Made by a program: the position numbers and the translations under genes. 64,000 nt of DNA from Rhipicephalus microplus (lineage: Eukaryota > Arthropoda > Arachnida > Ixodida > Ixodidae): positions 5,803,501 through 5,867,500 of the forward strand of contig NW_027464588.1 in assembly GCF_043290135.1 (NCBI RefSeq), given 5' to 3'. The notes under the pieces were generated by a model. It was given only the letters and a program-made list of their open reading frames with translations. It did not search any database and had not been told where the DNA came from. Of the stretch, positions 58,233 to 64,000 are shown piece by piece. Position 1 is the first letter of the stretch, and each line of letters begins with the position of its first letter.

Positions 58233-60490
58233 CCGTGTTGCCTGACCAGCGCCTTACAGTCGGAGTACCAAAAAGACCCAAAAGGAATGGAGGTAGCAAT
58301 AAATGTCACGTGGCCGTCCCCCGCAGGGGCGCCTGCGCAAGTAGGCGTTTGGTGTGTAGCGACACCACGGACCCGAGCTAACGGGGGAGTTTGACTCCCT
58401 CCCATGCCTAGCCGTGCGTGGCTTTGCCGTGTCCGGGGAAAAGGGGACTCTGGGGGTTGAGCCAATGCTGGGTGATTGGACCTTTAAGGCCCCCCGGCAG
58501 CGGCAACACACCCCTTTGGCCTCGGCTTCACGTAGAAGGCACCCCTGGGCTGACCCACCCAGGGGAAATCGGCAGTCGCCTTTTCCTATCTCTCTCTCCC
58601 TATATCTTCGTCTTTATCTCTTACTATTTATCTGTCCTGTCTTCTACTCTCTTCTGTTTACTTCCTAATTTCCTAGCGGCAAGGGTTAACCTTGTGTAGT
58701 TACCCAACCTTGGGTAGTTATATCTGGTTATAGCGGCGATGTATGACTGGCGCCTTCAAGTGTTCTACCTTGTAGCGTCCCCCTGTTGGGCTCGGTGGTG
58801 GGTGGTCACCATCGCCGCCAAACATGAAATGCACCACATGGCAAAATCTTTCCCCCCTTACAATGATCGGTCCCTGAAAAGGAACCGCACCGATGAAAGC
58901 TCCAAACTAACCGGAAGCGATTGTGACCACTTCCCACGCTATTTAGTCATACACTCTCTGGCAGGTAACGTCTCAGTTGCAGGACTGTCGGTTTTCTTGA
59001 TAGCTAAAACTCTTGCTAACCTAATAGGCAAAAAGTACGACGCAAAGAAACTGTCATCCGGTGATCTTCTTTTTGAAGTAAGCCAGAAACAGCATTCAAG
59101 CACTTTCCTTAAACAGAAGCAGTTCGCCCACCTGGACGTGTCTATCACCCCCCATCGCAGCCTTAATACTGTCCAAGGCGTCATTTCACAACGTGATCTG
59201 ATGCGAGAAACTGAAGCTGACCTCCTTGGAGGCTTTCGAGAGAGAGACGTAGTAGCCATCCGTCGGATAACCATCAGGCGAAACAAGGAAGAAGTGGTGA
59301 CGCCTCATATAGTACTAACATTCAACCGCTCCACCCTGCCAGAATCCGTGAAAGCTGCGTTCCTTCACTGCAAAGTCCGCCCTTACTACCCAACCCTAGA
59401 AGGTGCTACAAATGCCAGAAATATGGACATGGGTCGAATACCTGTCGCGGAAAACAAACATGTGCAAAATGTGGTGATCATGAGCACCCAACAGAGAGCT
59501 GTACTTCCACGCAAACAGAGTGCCCTAACTGTCACGAGCCGCACGCAGCGTACTCGCGGACATGTGAAATTTTCAAAAAGGAAAAGGAAATTATCCAGAT
59601 AAAAGTAATGGAAAACATCACATTCTCTGAAGCCCGGAAGAAGGTGTCGCTCTTCTCGGGAAAAACATACGCTGACGCAGCGCGCCGGGGGGCCGGGTGG
59701 TGTCTAGTGACGGTGGGCACGCTATACAGCTTTGCTGATGCGTGCACATCTTTGCCCCCCACCAAGCAGCCACAAGCTGCGCCAACCTTTCACGTCCCGG
59801 AGGTCAAACTTCATCAGACCCCAGGGACCACAAAGACAACTGAGACAGCTGTCTCTTCTGACAAACCTCCATTAGCTTCTGAGGGTCTACCGGAGGCAAT
59901 GAAAGTGACACCAGGATCCTCAGCGTCTAAGATGCTGACGGAATCCCCCCAAAAGAGGCGGGGCTCCATAGATTGCCTCAGAGGGAAAAGACACCCGCCA
60001 GTGAAGCCTCCTTATAGAGGCAGCGAAGTATGAATAAGTCACGCTCTTTTCCTCATTGATAAAAATGGCTGCCGAAAATATCATCCAATGGAACTGCCGA
60101 GGCTTACCTAAGTACTTAGACGACATCTATGAAATATTTGCACAACACCAACCAAACATACTTTGGTTACAGGAAACACACCTAAAACCTACACACACTA
60201 GCTTTTTGAAAAGATATGTGGTATACCGAAAGGACAGACAGGGCACTACACATTCATCTGGTGGTGTCGCTATTGTGGTGCAAAAAGCAGTTCCGTCTCA
60301 AAGCCTCACTCTGGTTACCGGCTTAGAAGCAGTGGCAATACGAACCCTAATTTTTGGACAAGTAACAACAGTGTGTTCACTATACATCCCTCCTGACTAC
60401 CAACTCTCTACTAAAGAATTTGAAGCACTCATCGATCAGCTTCCGCATCCATTTCTGTTGGTCGGAGATTTTAACGCGCACCACCCTTAT
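58232..60490 (+). mobile_element. Jockey-clade LINE, 5'-complete, interrupted in ORF2
   Basis: It begins with a GC-rich 5' UTR (GTGTTGCCTGACCAGCGCCT on), a CT-rich stretch (58585-58670) and then ORF1 and ORF2 on the plus strand. It has inserted into the Penelope-like remnant. ORF2 is cut inside the endonuclease domain at about 60490 by the minus-strand CR1/L2-like LINE, so the rest of this copy, if present, lies beyond 64000. Confidence 0.85.
58739..60033 (+). pseudogene. Jockey ORF1 (gag-like, three zinc knuckles), one frameshift
   Basis: The RNA-binding gag-like protein of the Jockey element. The ATG at 58739 opens a frame to 59602; an inner start at 58838 (MAKSFPPYNDRSLKRNR) is also plausible. 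Residues about 60-200 form the conserved gag core (KKLSSGDLLFEVSQKQ, ITPHRSLNTVQGVIS, VAIRRITIRR, HIVLTFNRSTLPESVKA). The frame slips by one base at the CCC run 59389-59391. In the next frame come CYKCQKYGHGSNTC, CAKCGDHEHPTESC and CPNCHEPHAAYSRTC (about 59405-59560), followed by ENITFSEARKKV and a Pro/Ser/Thr-rich tail to a TGA at 60031-60033. One extra C would restore the whole frame, so the break may be a sequence error. Confidence 0.85.
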
Positions 60491-60493
60491 TGA
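60056..60493 (+). CDS. Jockey ORF2, endonuclease domain (3'-truncated by insertion)
   Basis: This starts 22 bp after ORF1. The AP-like endonuclease that nicks the target DNA for reverse transcription is visible from its start: IIQWNCRGLPKYL (metal-site Asn), ILWLQETHL (catalytic Glu), SSGGVAIVV and LLVGDFNAHHPY (catalytic Asp-x-Asn). The stop follows at once where the (TTTA)n tail of the other LINE begins. The distal motifs (SDH), the reverse transcriptase and the rest are missing here. The ATG at 60056 or the one at 60065 could be used. The visible frame has no stop, so the copy was intact or nearly so when it was interrupted. Confidence 0.88.
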   Translation: MIKMAAENIIQWNCRGLPKYLDDIYEIFAQHQPNILWLQETHLKPTHTSFLKRYVVYRKDRQGTTHSSGGVAIVVQKAVPSQSLTLVTGLEAVAIRTLIFGQVTTVCSLYIPPDYQLSTKEFEALIDQLPHPFLLVGDFNAHHPY

Positions 60494-60535
60494 TTTGTTT
60501 TATTTATTTATTTATTTATTTATTTAGTTGTTTGT

Positions 60536-60566
<31 letters not shown>

Positions 60567-60567
60567 T
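60491..60567. repeat. (TTTA)n tract: 3' tail of the minus-strand LINE
   Basis: About 18 TTTA units with one TTTGTTTG interruption. On the minus strand this is an (AAAT)n tail at the end of the CR1/L2-like element, and it marks the junction with the Jockey ORF2. Confidence 0.95.
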
Positions 60568-60818
60568 ACAATACTGCAGACCAATTTAATGGTCCAAGCA
60601 GGACGGGCAGAAAAAAAGAATGTTCACGCACATACAATGCAATGCAATGTAACAAAAACAATGAAGCAACAAAACGCAGAATTCATTTGGAACTACAAAA
60701 TAAACAAGCCCCGGTAAAACCGACTTTTCGCACAAACATAGCAGGGTTTCCAATCCAAATAAAACTAGAAAATCACGCACAACTTCAAGAAACATTGCTA
60801 AAACCCGAACGTCAGTAA

Positions 60819-63533
60819 TTAAAAGTTTCTAAAATGATCGTGTAGGGCTGTCATAAAATTTCCACTAAAAATTCTTTCTGGCAATTTATTCCAGTCATCT
60901 ACCGTGTGTGGAAAATATGAAAACTTAAAGGTATTTGTTCGGGCAAAGAATGGGGATAAACTGTGGCTATGTGTGTGTCGTGTTTTTCCATGGTGGACGG
61001 ACTAATGAATGGAGTGGGTGATAATCCAGTCTTACACTTAATTAGGGATTCCATAAAAGCTAAGCGGGCAATTTGGCGTCTAATGTGTAGTAGTTGGATT
61101 TTATTGAGTGCCATGATACCTGACGGAAATTCACTTCTCTTATATTTATTATAAATAAAACGAACAGCCCTCCTCTGAACCTTCTCCAATTCGTTAATGT
61201 TTTTGTTCGTGTGCGGGTCCCAAACAACCGCTGCATACTCCAGTTTAGGCCTAATTATGGAATTATACGCTAAAAGCTTAACGTTACTATGTGTACCTCG
61301 AAGTTTATGCCGTAAAAGACCAAGTTTTTTTAGCGCAGAAGAAGTTACCTGCTGAACGTGGTCGTTCCAATCTAATCTGGAGTTCAATACGATACCTAGG
61401 TATTTAAACTTACTAACCTCCTCGATAAAGGTGTTTTTAATTTTGTACCGGAACGTTATGGGGTTTCGTTTCCTGGTTATACGTAAAAGAACTGTTTTGT
61501 AGTGCTAATTTTTATGCCCCGTTTGTCACACCAAGATGATATGTCACATAAAGCCCTATCTAGCCGATGTTGATCAGAAGCAGACTGCACTTCAGTATAA
61601 ATCATGATATCATCCGCGAACATTCCAATATTCACAGTATCACCAACCACAGACACTAAATCATTAACATACAACAAAAAAGCAGAGGCCCCAGCACACT
61701 TCCCTGGGGCACACCTGATGTCACTGTTAGAGAAGAGGAACAAGTACCATCGATGTCTATAAATTGCGTTCGATATTTCAAATATGAATTAACCCAATTT
61801 ACAAGTGTAGAAGGAATTCCTGCTTGTTTAAGTTTTAAAAGAAGGCTACCGTGAGGAACCCTGTCGAATGCCTTGCTTAAGTCTAAAAACAAAACATCAA
61901 TTTGCCCGGAGTGATCTAAGATTGAACTAAAACTATGAACGGTGGTGACCAACTGCGTAACGGTAGAAAATCCCCTTTAAAACCATGTTGGAAAGGACTC
62001 AATGTTTTATTTTTTTCCAGTACAATAAGAATATGATTAGCTACAATATGTTCTATCATCTTGCAACAACAGCACGTTAAGGAAATCGGTCGATAATTGT
62101 CAACATGGAAACAGTCTCCTTTTTTAAAAACTGGAATTACCCTAGCCATAAGCCAATCATGGGGCAGCACGGATGTCCGAAAAGATTCACGAAAAATGAC
62201 TGTCAAAAACCGAGCTAAATATTCTGCATAACGACGCAGAAAGGCGTTCGGGATTTCATCCGGGCAAGTAGTGCACTTAGGATCTAATCGCAGAAGCATT
62301 TCAAAAACTCCTTCAAAAGAAACAAGCTCGATCTGTTCCGAATGAGCCTCCATATAAAATTCATCACCTTGATCGTTTGAAAATACAGAATGAAAAAAGG
62401 AATTGAAAGCATTAGCAATGGAGAGACGAGATGTTTCCATCTTGCCATCAACCAATAATTGATCGATTGATTTACGTGCACTACGGATGTGATTCCAGAA
62501 CTTTCCTGGATCGTTTAAAATGAACTGAGGCAAACTTTCGCGAAAATACCGTTTCCTTGCGGATTTTACGCTGCTCGAAAGTTTGGAGACTAACCTATTT
62601 AGGACATCACAATCGGGACTGCGAGTCTTCTTGATACGTTTAATTCGCCGTTTTAGGTGAATAATATCTCGGTTAATCCATGAGTTGACCCTTTTGGTTC
62701 GTTTTTTCGTATCAGGTATAAAAGACTTTAAACAAAATTTGCAATGCTCCTTAAACATTTCCCACAAATGCCGCACATCATTACCTTGAAAGCTTTCGTA
62801 AGCTATGTCTAAGTAACCCAAAACAGACTCATCCCTCGCCCTGGAGTAGTCTTTGACATATGTATGCTTAACTCCCGCCAAACGTTTTTTGGGTTCTAGA
62901 AAGACATTGGTAACCACAACCTTGTGATCAGAAATCCCGTCACTTACATGTAATGAATACTCAGAAAAACTGCGATCTAAGAACACAAGATCGAGTACGG
63001 ACCTAGCTGTACCGCAAATTCTGGTGGGCTCAAGAACAACCTGGTTTAAATTATGAGTTAGCATAATGTCGGATAGAATATTAGAGTGCTCTGCGGCTCC
63101 GACACATCCAGTAGGCCAATCAATACCTGGTAGATTGATATCGCCAACAATCATAAGCCTGGTTTTGCGGAAACTAAACAAATGATCTTGGAGCTTTCGC
63201 AAATAAGAAGAATCAGAACTGGGAGGTCTGTACAGCGCACATAGGACGAAAGTGAATCTAGAAAATGTTATTTTGAGAAGCAGGCTTTCGTGGTCTTCTA
63301 TTTGATTTAAAACCACAGCTTTCACATTTTTCTTTAACAGAACAGCCACACCCCCCCCCTCGTGACCCACGGTCACGTCTGAAGACCGAAAACGATAAAG
63401 GAAAGACGCAGTCGTCAGTGATATCGCTGGTTAACCAAGTCTCAGTTATTACTGCTACGTCGGGGTTGTGCGCAAGTAATGCAATTTCCAGGGATTGGGA
63501 TTTATTTACAACACTTTGGGCATTCATATTCAA
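60819..63533 (-). pseudogene. CR1/L2-like ORF2 (endonuclease + reverse transcriptase), six single-base frameshifts
   Basis: This makes the polyprotein that nicks the target and copies the element RNA. The endonuclease (63533 to about 62900) shows MNMNAQSVVNKS, AVITETWLTSD, GDINLPGIDW and DGISDHKVVV. The reverse transcriptase (about 62180-61000) shows MARVIPVFKKGD, NYRPISLT, LSPFQHGFK, VLFLDLSKAFDRVPHG, SGVPQGSVLGP and catalytic FADDIMIY, then KYLGIVLNSRLDW and RPKLEYAAVVWDP. The C-terminus has a DDWNKLPERI motif (about 60890). The reading frame jumps at 63351-63359, 61976-61978, 61676-61681, 61495-61498, 60949-60950 and 60859-60861, each explained by one base in a run. No nonsense substitutions interrupt the pieces. 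The start at 63533 is the first in-frame ATG and a slightly earlier one may be used. Confidence 0.85.
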
Positions 63534-63575
63534 TACATTGAGCCTGTTGCGATAAGAATCGCTGCCAGGATCATG

Positions 63576-64000
63576 TCACTTCGACTGCGACTGTGCGGGG
63601 GACAATATGAGCTTCATTCGTCTACCTGTTAAATCATCCCAAACATATGTTTCGTCATTATTTTAAGTTTATCGTCATAAAGTTTTGGATCCAGCCCTTC
63701 ATCCTTATCCTTGCGTGCCGATTCCCAAAGAAGTTTTCGCTTGCGGAGAGTTTCTTTGGAATAATCATTCTGAATGTAAATTTTCGAGCCTTTCAGCTTC
63801 TTAACGTTACTGAAAACAGCCATCTTCTCATTGAAGTCTTGGAAGTACAAGATTGCTGGTCGGGTTTTTTGCTCGCCTCTACCGCTATCATTTTCACTGT
63901 TACCGGTCTCCTTGATGCGTTTTCCCAGTCTGTGGATACGCCCAACGGATGCAACCTTCACACCAAGCCGTTTATCAAAGATGTTGCCGATAACCTTCTC
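63576..64000 (-). CDS. CR1/L2-like ORF1 (RNA-binding protein), C-terminal part, one frameshift
   Basis: Open from the window edge with GNIFDKRLGVKVASVGRIHR, then a basic region and RPAILYFQDFNEKMAVFSNV and LKGSKIYIQNDYSKETL. This fold resembles the ORF1 RNA-binding/RRM-like domain of CR1, L2 and L1 type LINEs, which chaperones element RNA. The frame appears to stop at 63629. A one-base change in the A run at 63661-63664 (minus strand) would continue it through ETYVWDDLTGRRMK to a TGA at 63578-63576, which fits better with the family. The N-terminus lies beyond 64000. Confidence 0.75.

Larger units (their letters stand above)
60491..64000 (-). mobile_element. CR1/L2-like LINE, 3'-complete, extends beyond window
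   Basis: On the minus strand the order is ORF1 (64000-63576), ORF2 (63533-60819), a 3' UTR (60818-60568) and an (AAAT)n tail. ORF2 has an endonuclease and a reverse transcriptase with the motifs of the CR1/L2 group. It is nested inside the Jockey element. The 5' end and the second target-site duplication are outside the window. Confidence 0.88.

Overview
This window looks like intergenic DNA from an ixodid (hard) tick or a close chelicerate relative. The grounds are family recognition from memory. Nine tRNA-derived SINE copies, at least seven with target-site duplications, resemble the SINE known from hard ticks as Ruka. There are I-group, Jockey and CR1/L2-like LINEs, a Penelope-like remnant, and very long AT-rich stretches with no coding signal. 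I found no complete, confidently identifiable host protein gene. The protein-coding content I can support belongs to retrotransposons. Three weaker exon or promoter candidates lie at 26.06-26.40 kb (+), 30.77-31.16 kb (+) and 55.4-55.7 kb (-).

Layout. 1-2.05 kb is the 5' part of an I-group LINE on the minus strand: a decayed gag-like ORF1, with ORF2 starting at the window edge. 2.2-2.43 kb is the 3' end of another LINE (-), followed by a diverged tandem repeat (2.43-2.87 kb). 2.9-18.9 kb is mostly featureless AT-rich DNA with one SINE (8.2 kb), two near-perfect hairpins (9.57 and 16.45 kb) and a second tRNA-like SINE type (13.1-13.3 kb). 18.9-25.8 kb holds microsatellites, SINEs and members of a minisatellite-bearing repeat family with inverted arms (also at 33.2 kb). 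26.06-26.40 kb is a promoter/mini-intron candidate. 27.1-28.6 kb is an unidentified, broken coding-like block on the minus strand. 29-41.4 kb contains SINEs, two MITE-like GGGTGT repeats and a 390-bp CACGCACC-type microsatellite.

41.45-50.07 kb is a tandem satellite of 107-bp monomers. The core is homogenised and the edges are degenerate. It is hierarchical: each monomer looks like a diverged dimer of a ~53-bp unit, three monomers form a 315-bp higher-order repeat, and a nine-monomer (963-bp) duplication lies near the right end. This is the most striking structure in the window.

50-64 kb holds an RNase H-bearing LINE 3' remnant (+, 53.7-54.35 kb), a region bounded by CACTCTAAGGCAAA ends in inverted orientation (54.78-57.21 kb) that carries a duplicated cysteine-rich exon-like segment, and a Penelope-like remnant (-, to 58.23 kb). 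The Penelope remnant abuts a 5'-complete Jockey LINE (+, 58.23-60.49 kb). That Jockey is cut inside its endonuclease domain by a CR1/L2-like LINE on the minus strand (60.49 kb to beyond the right edge). The CR1-like element and the Jockey ORF1 are broken almost only by single-base indels in short homopolymer runs. This suggests young elements affected by read or assembly error rather than old pseudogenes.

The genes in the window do not form a host pathway. The functional logic is that of mobile DNA: autonomous LINEs, SINEs that borrow LINE machinery, and nested insertions beside a satellite array.
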